Shown in pieces: positions 17,240 through 25,871 of a stretch of 64,000 nucleotides of DNA. Position 1 is the first letter of the stretch; every line of letters starts with the position of its first letter. Source of the stretch: Desulfobacter sp. (GTDB taxonomy: Bacteria; Desulfobacterota; Desulfobacteria; Desulfobacterales; Desulfobacteraceae); NCBI GenBank assembly GCA_028768525.1, contig CP054837.1, positions 3,716,001 to 3,780,000 on the forward strand, read 5' to 3'. A model generated the notes under the pieces. That model saw only the letters and a list, made by a program, of their open reading frames with translations, did not search any database and was not told the DNA's origin. The position numbers and the translations under genes were made by a program.

Positions 17240-20200
17240 TTAATCCAGTATCTCCCTGAGGTGGCGGGCCATTTCCGCCATGCCCAGCGGTTTTCTGGCA
17301 TATGCCCGGATGCCCATCTTAAGGGCTGTTTCCCGGGAGATCCGGTCACTGTAACCGGTACAGAGCAGGATGGGGATATCCGGTCTCAGGGTCAGCATTT
17401 CCCGGCTGAGACGGTCCCCGGGCAGTCCGGGCATGGTCATGTCCGTGACAACGGCGTCGAAGCGGTCCGGTGACCGGCGGAATATCTCCAGGGCCTTGCG
17501 GCTGTCTGTTTCAGCGGTGACCCGATACCCCAGGTTGCCGAGCATCTCTGTGAACAATTCCGTTTGAAAAGGCTCGTCATCCACAAAGAGAATCCGCTCT
17601 TTTCCCCCGGGCAGCAGCGGGCTCCTGGCGTCACTTTCATCCTGGACGGTCCCTTCTAGTACGGGCAGAAATATATCAAACCGGGTCCCTTTGCCCGGTG
17701 TGCTGTCCACGGTGATACCGCCTTTGTACCGTGTAATGATGCCGTGGGCCACGGCAAGGCCCATCCCCGTTCCCTGGCCCTTGGGCTTGGTGGTGAAAAA
17801 GGGATCAAATATCCAGCCCATCACCTCCGGGGGCATACCGGTCCCCGTATCCTTCACCGAAAGGCGGATGAACCGGCCCGGTTTCCCGGATGGGGGTACC
17901 ATGGACGGCGCATGGGAGGTCTCCCCCAGGGAAATGGTCAGGGTGCCGCCGTTTTCTTTCATGGCATAGGCGGCATTGGTGCCCAGGTTCATCAGCACCT
18001 GGTGAATCTGGGTGGGGTCCGCCATGACCGAGGCCTCGGAGTCTATCCGGGTGCGGATTTCAATGGTTGACGGCAGACTGGCCCGCAGCAGCTTGGTGAC
18101 TTCTTTGGCGATTCGGCTGAGCTTCACCGGTGTCGGGTTGACCTTGGTCTGCCTTGAGAAATCCAGAATCTGGCTGACCAGGTCCCGGGCACGTATGCTG
18201 GCCTTGATCACCTTGTCAAACCGCTCCCGGTTAGGACCCTGGGGGTTTTTCATCACTCCCAGTTCGGCGTTGCCCAGGATGGCGGCCAGGATATTGTTGA
18301 AATCGTGGGCGATTCCCCCGGCCAGGGTGCCGATGGCCTCCATTTTCTGGGACTGGATCAGCTGTTTTTCCAGCTCTTTTTGCTGGGTGATATCCCTGAA
18401 TATCCCCTCCACCCCGGCCGGCGGGGCCTCTTCATCTTCCCGGTAATACCGGGCCGATGTGACCACCGTCACCCGGTGGCCCTTTTGGTGCTTGAGGCTC
18501 AGTTCGAAGCCTTCCAGTTCTCCGTTTTTTTCAAGCTGGCCGATGAATCGTTTCCTGTCCTCAGGCCGGATGTCCAGGATCTGGCTCAGGTGCATCCCGA
18601 CGGCCTGATCCGGTGGAACGCCTGTGACCTTTTCAAAGGAAGGGGATACCAGGCTGATCCGGCCCTGGGCATCGGTCCTGAAAAAGGCGTCAACCAGGTT
18701 GTTGAAAAGGCTGCGGAATTTTTCTTCACTGACCGCCAGGGCCGCCTGGCTTTCCTCCCGTTTCTGGATCAGGGTCTTTAGTTCCCGATGGCTTTTGATC
18801 CGGGCCAGGAGTTCGGTTTTGTTAAAGGGTTTGGTCAGGTAGTCGTTGGCCCCTGCGGCCAGGCCGGCGGCCAGGTCTTCGGCCCGGTTTTTGGCCGTGA
18901 GCATGACCACGGGCAGCCGGTCCCTGGGGTATTTTTCCCTCAGTTTCCTGCAGACTTCGTAGCCGGACATCCTGGGCATCATCACATCCAGGAGGATGAG
19001 GTCAAAGGCGTCTCCCTGTCCGGCTGTCTTGTCCAGGGCCTTCAGGGCGTCGGGGCCGCTGGATACCTGGGTGACCCGGTAGTTTGCCGTGGAGAGCTGG
19101 TTGGAAAGTACCCTCAGGTTGACGGCTTCATCATCCACCACAAGGATGTGGGGGAGGTCTGCGGCGGTACCGGGCAGGTCGATTTTCTGGTCCGGGCCCG
19201 TGTATTGGATCTCATCCTTTTCCAGGTCCATGAGTTTAAACAGGGCGGGGGCGGCGGGGGGGCGCCGGCTCTCTTCCGGGGCGGTGGGCAGGGTGAAGAA
19301 AAATTCAGACCCCGCATTGGGGCGGGAGGCAAGGCCGATGGTGCCCCCGTGCAGTTCCACCAGTTGTTTGCTCACGGCCAGGCCCAGGCCGGTGCCCGAG
19401 AACTCCCTTTCTGAGGAGCCGTCCACCTGTTCAAAGGATTCGAAAATTGTCCCGTGCTTTTCCCGGGGGATGCCGATGCCCGTATCCATCACCCGGGTTT
19501 CAAGCAGGCCGTCTTTTACGGATGCGGTGACGGCCACATGGCCTTCCGGGGTGAATTTTACGGCATTTCCCACCAGGTTGAAGAGAATTTGCTGGATGCG
19601 GTCCTCATCCCCCAGGGCCAGGGGCAGGCCGCCGGGGATCCGGTTTTCAAGGGCCAGGGGCTTTCCTGCGGTCAGGGGGGCGGAGATGGCCAGGACCACA
19701 TCGGTGAGGCTCTTTAAATCCACGGGTCTGATCTTCAGTTTCAGGTCCTTGTGGCGCAGCTTTGAAAAGTCCAGGATATCGTTGACCAGGCTGGCCAGCC
19801 GCCTCCCCGATGCGATGATCATGGCCAGGTCCTTTTGGGCGCCCGGGGGAACCGGGCCGGCCGAGCCGTCCAAAAGGGATTCGGAAAGCCCGATGATGCC
19901 GGTCAGCGGGGTCCGCAGTTCATGGGAGGTATTGGCCAGGAATTCATCCTTGAGCCGGTCCAGCTGCCGCAGCCGCCGGTTGGACTGCCGCAGGTCCGCC
20001 TGGGCGGTTTTTCTTTCCCGGACTTCCCGGTTGAGCCGGACCAGGTAGAATATGATAATGCCCAGGATGAACAGGGCCCCGGACCCCAGCAGGGTGTAGA
20101 ACCAGCCGGTCTGCCAGAAGGGGGGGCGCACATGTACAATGATCCCGGTTCCCTCCTCGTTCCAGATACCGTCGTTGTTGGAACCTTTCAGCTTCAAGCG

Positions 20201-22468
20201 GTACCGGCCCGGGGGAAGGCCTGAATACCGGCCGAAATTATTGTGGCCGGAATAGAACCAGTCCTTGTCAAACCCCTCCAGCATGAAGGCGTACTGGTTT
20301 TTCTTTGGGTTGGCATAGTCAAAGGCGGCGAATTCAAACTCAAAGAAATTCTGCCGCCAGTCCAGGGTAATGGATTCAAGCCGTTCCGGAGCCCTGCCGG
20401 CCGGCATAGGGGCGCCGCCCTGTCGGAGTTCGCATAATTTTACCGCCGGGATATGGGTGTTGGTCTTCAGGTCTCCGGGGAAAAATGAGGTCATGCCCCG
20501 GGTGCCCCCGAACCACATCTCCCCGCTTTTGGAGGTGATGCCGTTGTTGGCGTAGAACATCACGCTTTGCACCCCGTCCTCCCGGGTAAAGGCCCGGGCC
20601 TTGCCCGTGGACGGCTCAAACCGGACCAGCCCCTGGTTGGTTCCCAGCCACAGCGCGCCCCCGGGCGCCTCGCCGATGGAGTGGACCGCATCAAAGGGAT
20701 AGCCGTCTTTCCGCCTGAACCGCTGGAACCTCTTTGTTTCCCGGTCAAAGCGGTTCAGCCCGTTTTCCGTGCCGACCCAGATCCGTCCGTCCGAGGCCGT
20801 GAAGATGGGAACCAGAAGGTTGTCGCTGATACTCTTTGCATCGTTGGGATCATGTCGCAGATAGGTAAAAGCGGCGGAGTTTTTGTCAAACCGCCCCAGG
20901 CCCCTGCCCCAGGTGGAGAGCCAGATGATGCCCTGGCCGTCGTCCATCAGGGACCAGGAGTTGTCATGGCCGAAGGTGGTAAATTTTTCGGTCCGGGTGT
21001 CGAAGCGGACCAGGCCCTTGGCCGTTGAAATCCACATAATCCGGGGATCGTCCCGGTCCTGGATCATCCGGTTGATCTGCTGGCCGTCAGGCAGGCTGTC
21101 CGGGTCCCCCGGGTCCGGGTAATAGGTTTTGACTATTTTTTCTTTATCCCTGTCAAACACAGACAGGGCAGAGGGAACCGAGCTGCCGATCCACAGGGTG
21201 CCGAAGCTGTCTTCAAAGATTCCCGGGGAATAATCGGCTGTGGAGGGGATGGATCCCGGGTCCCCTGGATCATGGAAAAAATGGGTGAACCGGCCGGTGG
21301 CAGGATCATATTTATTGAACCCCTTGAGGGTGGAAATCCATAGAGCGCCCCTGCTGCCCTCGAAGATGGAAACCACCACCTCCGAGCTGAGGCCCTCCCG
21401 GGTGCCGGGACGGGCATCGTACTGCCTGAACAGCATGGCATGGGGGTTGTAGACCATGAGTTTGCCCCGATCGGTGAGCCCCCAGACCCGGCCGGTGGCG
21501 GGATCGGAAAAGGCCATGGTCAGGTCCGTGTCCGGCCCCGCCAGCCGGATAAACCGGTTTTCGCCGGGCAGGTAGAGGGAGGATCGGTCTTCGTGGGAAA
21601 TGAGAAGGCGGCCGTCCCCTAATTCCGTGATGTGGACGATCCGGTCGGCGCCGATGCTGTTTTCGTCGTCGGGATCGCTCCTGAAGGCCGTGAATCTTGT
21701 CCCGTCGTACCGGTAGAGTCCGTTGTTCTCCGTACCCGCCCATATCTGCCCCCGGCTGTCTTCAAATACGGCCATGACCAGTTTCGGTGCGGTTTCCCCG
21801 GGGACCAGGGGCATGGCCCTGAATCCGGATTGATTTTTATCCATCCGGCTCAGCCCCTTTTCCGTCCCGGCCCAGACGGCGCCCCGGCTGTCCGCCAGCA
21901 CCGCCCGGACATTGTCCGAGGCGATGCTCAGCCTGTTTCCAGGGTCATGGCGGAAGCTTTTGAATGTGTCCGTTTTGTCGTCAAACCGGTTCAGCCCCCC
22001 GCCGATGGTGCCGACCCATAAAAATCCCGCCCGGTCCTGGTCCAGGCAGTTTTTTCCGTTCCAGAAAAAACTGTCGGAACTGATGGAGCTGGGGTTTTCA
22101 GGGTCGTGGGTAAAATGGGTGACCGTATCGGTATCCTTGTCAAACCGGGTGAGCCCACCGCCGGCCGAGGCAAACCAGAGCCTCCCCTCCCGGTCCTCCA
22201 GAATGGCCGGGATATTGTTGGACCGGATAAATTCCGAGGCGCTGACATAGTGTTTGAGGCGTTTCCCGTCAAACCGGTAGAGGCCGTCTACATAGGTTCC
22301 GATCCAGATAAATCCGTCCCGGTCCCTGTGGAAGACCATGGCCTGGGATTCAATGTCCGCAAGGGTTTTGAACACCATTTCCCTGCCGGCCACGCCCGTG
22401 ACCGGCAGGGACAGACCCAGGGTCAGGATCGCCAGGACGATACGAATGACAAAGGATTTTATCGGCAT
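17240..22468 (-). CDS. hybrid two-component sensor kinase with N-terminal propeller
   Basis: A protein of 1742 residues. A signal peptide is followed by about 650 residues of two-component-regulator propeller repeats (recurring WIGT, RFD, FRHDPGNPSSI-like motifs), a Y_Y_Y domain (PPGRYRLKLKGSNNDG) and one membrane segment near residue 795. Cytoplasmic modules follow: HisKA with His at about 850 (SHELRTPL), HATPase, a receiver with Asp at about 1162 (LILLDVMMP), a PAS domain (about 1250-1365), a second HisKA with His at about 1388 (GGIAHDFNNIL), HATPase, and a C-terminal receiver with Asp at about 1676. It resembles the periplasmic-sensing hybrid systems known from Bacteroidetes but lacks an AraC output domain, so it must signal through phosphotransfer. 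Confidence 0.92.
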   Translation of the reverse strand: MPIKSFVIRIVLAILTLGLSLPVTGVAGREMVFKTLADIESQAMVFHRDRDGFIWIGTYVDGLYRFDGKRLKHYVSASEFIRSNNIPAILEDREGRLWFASAGGGLTRFDKDTDTVTHFTHDPENPSSISSDSFFWNGKNCLDQDRAGFLWVGTIGGGLNRFDDKTDTFKSFRHDPGNRLSIASDNVRAVLADSRGAVWAGTEKGLSRMDKNQSGFRAMPLVPGETAPKLVMAVFEDSRGQIWAGTENNGLYRYDGTRFTAFRSDPDDENSIGADRIVHITELGDGRLLISHEDRSSLYLPGENRFIRLAGPDTDLTMAFSDPATGRVWGLTDRGKLMVYNPHAMLFRQYDARPGTREGLSSEVVVSIFEGSRGALWISTLKGFNKYDPATGRFTHFFHDPGDPGSIPSTADYSPGIFEDSFGTLWIGSSVPSALSVFDRDKEKIVKTYYPDPGDPDSLPDGQQINRMIQDRDDPRIMWISTAKGLVRFDTRTEKFTTFGHDNSWSLMDDGQGIIWLSTWGRGLGRFDKNSAAFTYLRHDPNDAKSISDNLLVPIFTASDGRIWVGTENGLNRFDRETKRFQRFRRKDGYPFDAVHSIGEAPGGALWLGTNQGLVRFEPSTGKARAFTREDGVQSVMFYANNGITSKSGEMWFGGTRGMTSFFPGDLKTNTHIPAVKLCELRQGGAPMPAGRAPERLESITLDWRQNFFEFEFAAFDYANPKKNQYAFMLEGFDKDWFYSGHNNFGRYSGLPPGRYRLKLKGSNNDGIWNEEGTGIIVHVRPPFWQTGWFYTLLGSGALFILGIIIFYLVRLNREVRERKTAQADLRQSNRRLRQLDRLKDEFLANTSHELRTPLTGIIGLSESLLDGSAGPVPPGAQKDLAMIIASGRRLASLVNDILDFSKLRHKDLKLKIRPVDLKSLTDVVLAISAPLTAGKPLALENRIPGGLPLALGDEDRIQQILFNLVGNAVKFTPEGHVAVTASVKDGLLETRVMDTGIGIPREKHGTIFESFEQVDGSSEREFSGTGLGLAVSKQLVELHGGTIGLASRPNAGSEFFFTLPTAPEESRRPPAAPALFKLMDLEKDEIQYTGPDQKIDLPGTAADLPHILVVDDEAVNLRVLSNQLSTANYRVTQVSSGPDALKALDKTAGQGDAFDLILLDVMMPRMSGYEVCRKLREKYPRDRLPVVMLTAKNRAEDLAAGLAAGANDYLTKPFNKTELLARIKSHRELKTLIQKREESQAALAVSEEKFRSLFNNLVDAFFRTDAQGRISLVSPSFEKVTGVPPDQAVGMHLSQILDIRPEDRKRFIGQLEKNGELEGFELSLKHQKGHRVTVVTSARYYREDEEAPPAGVEGIFRDITQQKELEKQLIQSQKMEAIGTLAGGIAHDFNNILAAILGNAELGVMKNPQGPNRERFDKVIKASIRARDLVSQILDFSRQTKVNPTPVKLSRIAKEVTKLLRASLPSTIEIRTRIDSEASVMADPTQIHQVLMNLGTNAAYAMKENGGTLTISLGETSHAPSMVPPSGKPGRFIRLSVKDTGTGMPPEVMGWIFDPFFTTKPKGQGTGMGLAVAHGIITRYKGGITVDSTPGKGTRFDIFLPVLEGTVQDESDARSPLLPGGKERILFVDDEPFQTELFTEMLGNLGYRVTAETDSRKALEIFRRSPDRFDAVVTDMTMPGLPGDRLSREMLTLRPDIPILLCTGYSDRISRETALKMGIRAYARKPLGMAEMARHLREILD

Positions 22469-22614
22469 GGTGACAGTTTACCCTTTGGCGGGGGGCAAGT
22501 CAAAAGCTAAATCGCCCGGAGAGCTGTTGCATGGCGGCTGGGATGAAGAGTTTACGGGGCAACTCATTTCGAAAATCTGGGGGAAAGGGAAAATGGATAT
22601 GCCGCAGTTTTTGC

Positions 22615-23862
22615 TTATTCTCCAGGACTGGTCCTGGCCCGGACGATCCTGAAACTTGCGGTTACATTGCCGGAAAACCCTTTATCCTGTTGTTTTAAGC
22701 GGTCTTCGATATCTTTTGTATCCAGAAAGTCAGAGATTTCAAATCCCCGGTCCCCCAGGAAAGCACTGATTTGACCCTGTTCAAGGGCAAACCGGTTTCC
22801 GGACTCCCCGGACTGGTGTTTCCGGTTGAAGGCAATCAGCTCCTTTACCCCAAAAGCATCGAATATGCCCGGCCACAATTCAATGTAGTCAAAGGCAACG
22901 GTCGACCCCCGGGGAGCATGGGTTTTTATGCAGTCTAACGTCGCGTCAACAGCATCCGGGAAGATGTAAAAGGTTACCCCCTCCCAGGAGAAGAAGGTCT
23001 TTTTTCCAGAATCAAATCCGGCATCCTTCAGAGCCTGGATAAGGGAGCCGGTGTTGAAATTCAGGGGGACAAAAGATACCTGCTCTGGTACAGGGATACC
23101 GGCCTGGGCAAGGCAGTCTTTCTTTCTGGCCTGGGTTTTGGGGGCATCTACCTCGAATACCCTTACCCGGTCAAGCTCCCCTGCAAATCTATACGCTCGG
23201 CTGTCGTACCCGGCACCCAGGAGTACGATCTGTTCAAATCCACTGTCCATCGCCTCCTTAAAGAAGGTGTCAAAGATATGGGTCCGGGCTGTGACATATT
23301 CATAAACGCCGACGACGAAAAATTTTTCCATATAGCTTGAACGATGGTTCAGATCGTCCAGAGCCGCCTGCTGGTCCGGAAGAAGGAAAAAACGGGCCAG
23401 TCGGTCTTCACATCCCATACCCGTGGAATCCGCCTGGGAAAAAGCCCGCATCAAGGTCGTCCACAAGGCTGTCCTGGAGGCCTGGTCGTCAATGGTGCTT
23501 TGCAGAGGATCTGCCTTCAGGCCGACGATGCCGAAAATATTTCCAAACGGATCTGTCACCTTGGCCTGGTGAAACTCCCCGCTCACTTTGAGGGGCGGTT
23601 GCATTGGCGTCGCGCCCAGCTCCTGCAGCCGCAGGAATTCCCTGTCAATATCGGAGACCGCCCAGAAGGCCGAAGCGCCCTGGATATCCCCCGGCGTCAC
23701 CTCGGATCGGGTGGTCAGCCAGACCCGGTCATGGCCGACCTCAAACCCGATGGTGGTGTCGTCCAAAAGGGTTGGCGCCTTGTCAAAGACTTTTTCATAC
23801 CACCTCCCGGCGGCCGCAAGGTTGTCCACCGGGTACATAACCGACCGCAATCCCAGATACAT
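22615..23862 (-). CDS. glyoxalase-fold / SAM methyltransferase fusion protein
   Basis: A protein of 415 residues from the ATG at 23862 (GGGGGAG just upstream). Residues 1-120 are a vicinal-oxygen-chelate (glyoxalase/bleomycin-resistance) domain: LRSVMYPVDNLAAAGRWYEK, ending in VTDPFGNIFGIVG. Residues 130-412 are a class I methyltransferase of the leucine carboxyl methyltransferase-like family (QIVLLGAGYDSRAYRF, then VFEVDAPKTQARKK and FFSWEGVTFYI). The partner of this fusion is unclear; it may modify a small molecule. It is 31 bases downstream of a TetR gene, probably in one operon. Confidence 0.85.
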   Translation of the reverse strand: MYLGLRSVMYPVDNLAAAGRWYEKVFDKAPTLLDDTTIGFEVGHDRVWLTTRSEVTPGDIQGASAFWAVSDIDREFLRLQELGATPMQPPLKVSGEFHQAKVTDPFGNIFGIVGLKADPLQSTIDDQASRTALWTTLMRAFSQADSTGMGCEDRLARFFLLPDQQAALDDLNHRSSYMEKFFVVGVYEYVTARTHIFDTFFKEAMDSGFEQIVLLGAGYDSRAYRFAGELDRVRVFEVDAPKTQARKKDCLAQAGIPVPEQVSFVPLNFNTGSLIQALKDAGFDSGKKTFFSWEGVTFYIFPDAVDATLDCIKTHAPRGSTVAFDYIELWPGIFDAFGVKELIAFNRKHQSGESGNRFALEQGQISAFLGDRGFEISDFLDTKDIEDRLKQQDKGFSGNVTASFRIVRARTSPGE

Positions 23863-23893
23863 GATCTCCCCCTTTTTTAAAAAAAATTGTGTG

Positions 23894-24463
23894 TTATGTC
23901 CGCTGTCCTTTGAGTCCCTCAAGGATAGCGATGCTTCCGTCCTTTACCACCTTGATAATGGTGTCGTCATCCCAGGTCGCAGGGGGGGGATTGCTCAATT
24001 GAAAGGCCAGGCCATGGCAGAGCAGCCACCGGGTAAGTTGGACCTGATAAATTTCATCGGGAGTCAGGCCGGCAAATCCAGAATATCCGGCCAGAGAGTC
24101 GGTACACTTTTTCCATATCCCCTCCCCATGGTGTTTGAAATGACGAATATTTTTTTCATTATTACTGCCCCTGAACAAATGATTGTCCGAGCGGGCAAAC
24201 ATGACATAGCCAATGCCATGGTCAATCCAAGGATCGCCTGTAACGGGTTGCCTCATCCGGCAGTACATAAGGTTCAATGTTTCTATGACCAGCGCCTCTT
24301 CCAGATCGTCCATGGATTTAAAAAAAGAATAAATGGGCTTGGCCGATGTTCCCAGGGCACTTGCCAGGGTCCGTGTGGATAGCGCTGTCCAACCCTTCTT
24401 CCGGACAAGGTGAAGCGCAGTATTCAGTATCTGGTCTTTGGTAAATTTAAATTTAGGCGGCAC
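23894..24463 (-). CDS. TetR-family transcriptional regulator
   Basis: A protein of 189 residues. Residues 8-55 form the TetR DNA-binding domain (TKDQILNTALHLVRKKGW, then LSTRTLASALGTSAKPIYSFF); the C-terminal domain (about 60-189) is a divergent ligand-binding region with two Cys residues. It precedes the glyoxalase/methyltransferase fusion gene on the same strand and probably represses itself and that gene through the palindromic sites just upstream. Confidence 0.9.
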   Translation of the reverse strand: MPPKFKFTKDQILNTALHLVRKKGWTALSTRTLASALGTSAKPIYSFFKSMDDLEEALVIETLNLMYCRMRQPVTGDPWIDHGIGYVMFARSDNHLFRGSNNEKNIRHFKHHGEGIWKKCTDSLAGYSGFAGLTPDEIYQVQLTRWLLCHGLAFQLSNPPPATWDDDTIIKVVKDGSIAILEGLKGQRT

Positions 24464-24513
24464 GAAATTTCTTCCTCATCGGTTTAAGGGAAAGGGTAGA
24501 ATGAGCATCGGTG

Positions 24514-24582
24514 GTTGCGCAACACCTGATGCGTAACAATATTTGCAGGCCAGGTCAAGGAAAAAAATGATTGCTTTACGCA
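24514..24582. promoter_or_regulatory. candidate TetR operator sites
   Basis: A perfect 10-bp palindrome GTTGCGCAAC at 24514-24523 is followed by TGCGTAA at 24530-24536 and its inverted copy TTACGCA at 24576-24582. They lie 50-120 bases upstream of the TetR start at 24463, where an autoregulatory operator would be expected. Binding is an inference from symmetry and position. Confidence 0.45.
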
Positions 24583-24650
24583 AATGCATATGGGAAATCC
24601 CCCCGGCCCCTGCCTGGAATGCAAGGGGGAATCTGGCCCGGCAAAATTTC

Positions 24651-24679
24651 TTGACATCCTTAACGGTTTCGACTAAAAG
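24651..24679 (+). promoter_or_regulatory. sigma-70-type promoter of the phosphoribosyltransferase/permease genes
   Basis: TTGACA (24651-24656), a 17-base spacer and TAAAAG (24674-24679). The -35 is perfect and the -10 is moderate. It places the transcript start near 24686, leaving a leader of about 175 bases. Confidence 0.6.
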
Positions 24680-24685
24680 ACGTAA

Positions 24686-24862
24686 GCTCGCGGCAGGTAC
24701 ATGTTTTTGCCGGCGATCCTGAATGCAAAAAAACAGCAGCCCATGGGTTGCGAGACTGTTGCCTTGGGCCGGTTACCGTTCCAGGGCATTTCTGTGTAAA
24801 GGGTCTGCCAGCTTCTGCTCCGGGCTTTTTTACGGATAACCTAAGCAGCCACGGAGATGTAA
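24686..24862 (+). ncRNA. structured 5' leader, candidate riboswitch or attenuator of unknown class
   Basis: The leader can form an 8-bp hairpin with one bulged G (TCGCGGCA at 24688-24695 with TGCCGGCGA ending at 24716), a GCAGCC/GGTTGC hairpin with a CATG loop (24736-24751) and an 8-bp TGCCTTGG/CCAGGGCA hairpin (24760-24788). A CCGGGC plus T-run follows (about 24820-24830), and CGTAA (24681-24685) can pair with TTACG (24830-24834). I do not recognise a known riboswitch class. The genes downstream suggest a nucleobase-related ligand, but this is inference only. Confidence 0.4.
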
Positions 24863-25855
24863 ATGCTTGAAAAAATAGATGTCAGTCCTGCCTGCGGCCT
24901 CTATCGCATGGCAGGGAAAAAGGATGCCGCCATTGAGCGCATCATCGCCACTACCCCGGAAACCCGGGCCATCGCCAACGATCCCAGGGTCATGGGAATC
25001 GATTATACCCGCCGCCTGCAGCAGGCCTGTTCACATGTGCTCAACGCCCTTTCAGTTAACGGCCTCACCTGTCTTGAAGAAACCGAGACCATTGTATTCA
25101 ATATTTTAAGGGGCGGGCTGAATTTCGGCCTGCGGGAGGCCCTGGGCGATGCCTTTGGCTGGAACTGCCACGGCTCTTCCTTTATTTCGGCCCAGCGGGC
25201 CAGGGATGATGATTCCCCGGAACAATGGCATATTGTGGAAGGCGATTATTCCAAAGTCTACATGCCCAACCGGGCGAGCATCGTCATCGGGGATGTGGTG
25301 GCCACGGGCACCAGCCTGGAGCATGCAATGAAGGCCCTGGTGGCCGAGGCCGAGAACCAGGGGGCGGATCTGCGTTCCGTGGTCTTTTTCACCATCGGCA
25401 GTCCCCGGGCCGCCGAGATCCTGGCGGCCACCGATGCCATGTGCAGGAAACGGTTCCCCGGGTTTGAAAAGACCGTCCTGGTTTACCTGGAAGGCTGTTT
25501 CGCCGTGCCGGCGCCTGAGACCCGGCTCTCCATCAAGATTACAGGAACCGACCTGCTGCGGCTAAACGCCGTCATGGCCCCTGAATTTGTGGCCTCCCAG
25601 TATGAAGATCCCGCCTATCCCATCCAGCGCTGCACCATTTACGATGCCGGGTCCAGGGCCTTCTGGACGCCGGAGTACCTTGCGGATCTTGAGGATTACT
25701 GGACAAGGGTCAGGGAAATCGCCGGCAGTGGCGTCTCTTACCGCGCCTTCCTGGAGGAACGGTTTCCGGAACTGGATGCGGACCGGTTCGGAGATGTGGA
25801 CCTGGGAAAAGTTAGTGACGAAGAATTGGCCTGGATAAAGGGATTCACACAGTAA
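24863..25855 (+). CDS. phosphoribosyltransferase-like protein
   Basis: A protein of 330 residues. The motif VIGDVVATGTSL at residues 141-152 is a PRPP-binding loop of the type-I phosphoribosyltransferase fold, closest in spirit to uracil phosphoribosyltransferase (which has DPMLATG). The IVFNILRGGLNFGLREAL segment at 77-94 corresponds to the usual pyrophosphate loop. The C-terminal 150 residues (from about 195) are an extra domain of unknown function. It sits 16 bases before a cytosine-permease-like gene, so a nucleobase salvage role is inferred. The substrate is not determined. Confidence 0.65.
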   Translation: MLEKIDVSPACGLYRMAGKKDAAIERIIATTPETRAIANDPRVMGIDYTRRLQQACSHVLNALSVNGLTCLEETETIVFNILRGGLNFGLREALGDAFGWNCHGSSFISAQRARDDDSPEQWHIVEGDYSKVYMPNRASIVIGDVVATGTSLEHAMKALVAEAENQGADLRSVVFFTIGSPRAAEILAATDAMCRKRFPGFEKTVLVYLEGCFAVPAPETRLSIKITGTDLLRLNAVMAPEFVASQYEDPAYPIQRCTIYDAGSRAFWTPEYLADLEDYWTRVREIAGSGVSYRAFLEERFPELDADRFGDVDLGKVSDEELAWIKGFTQ

Positions 25856-25871
25856 ATAAAAGGAATAGAAG

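Noticed and set aside
24760..24788. The TGCCTTGG stem shared between the leader at 24760 and the RNA at 51285 as a common RNA family
   Set aside because: Only the 8-base arm is shared; loops and surrounding helices differ, so it is probably chance.
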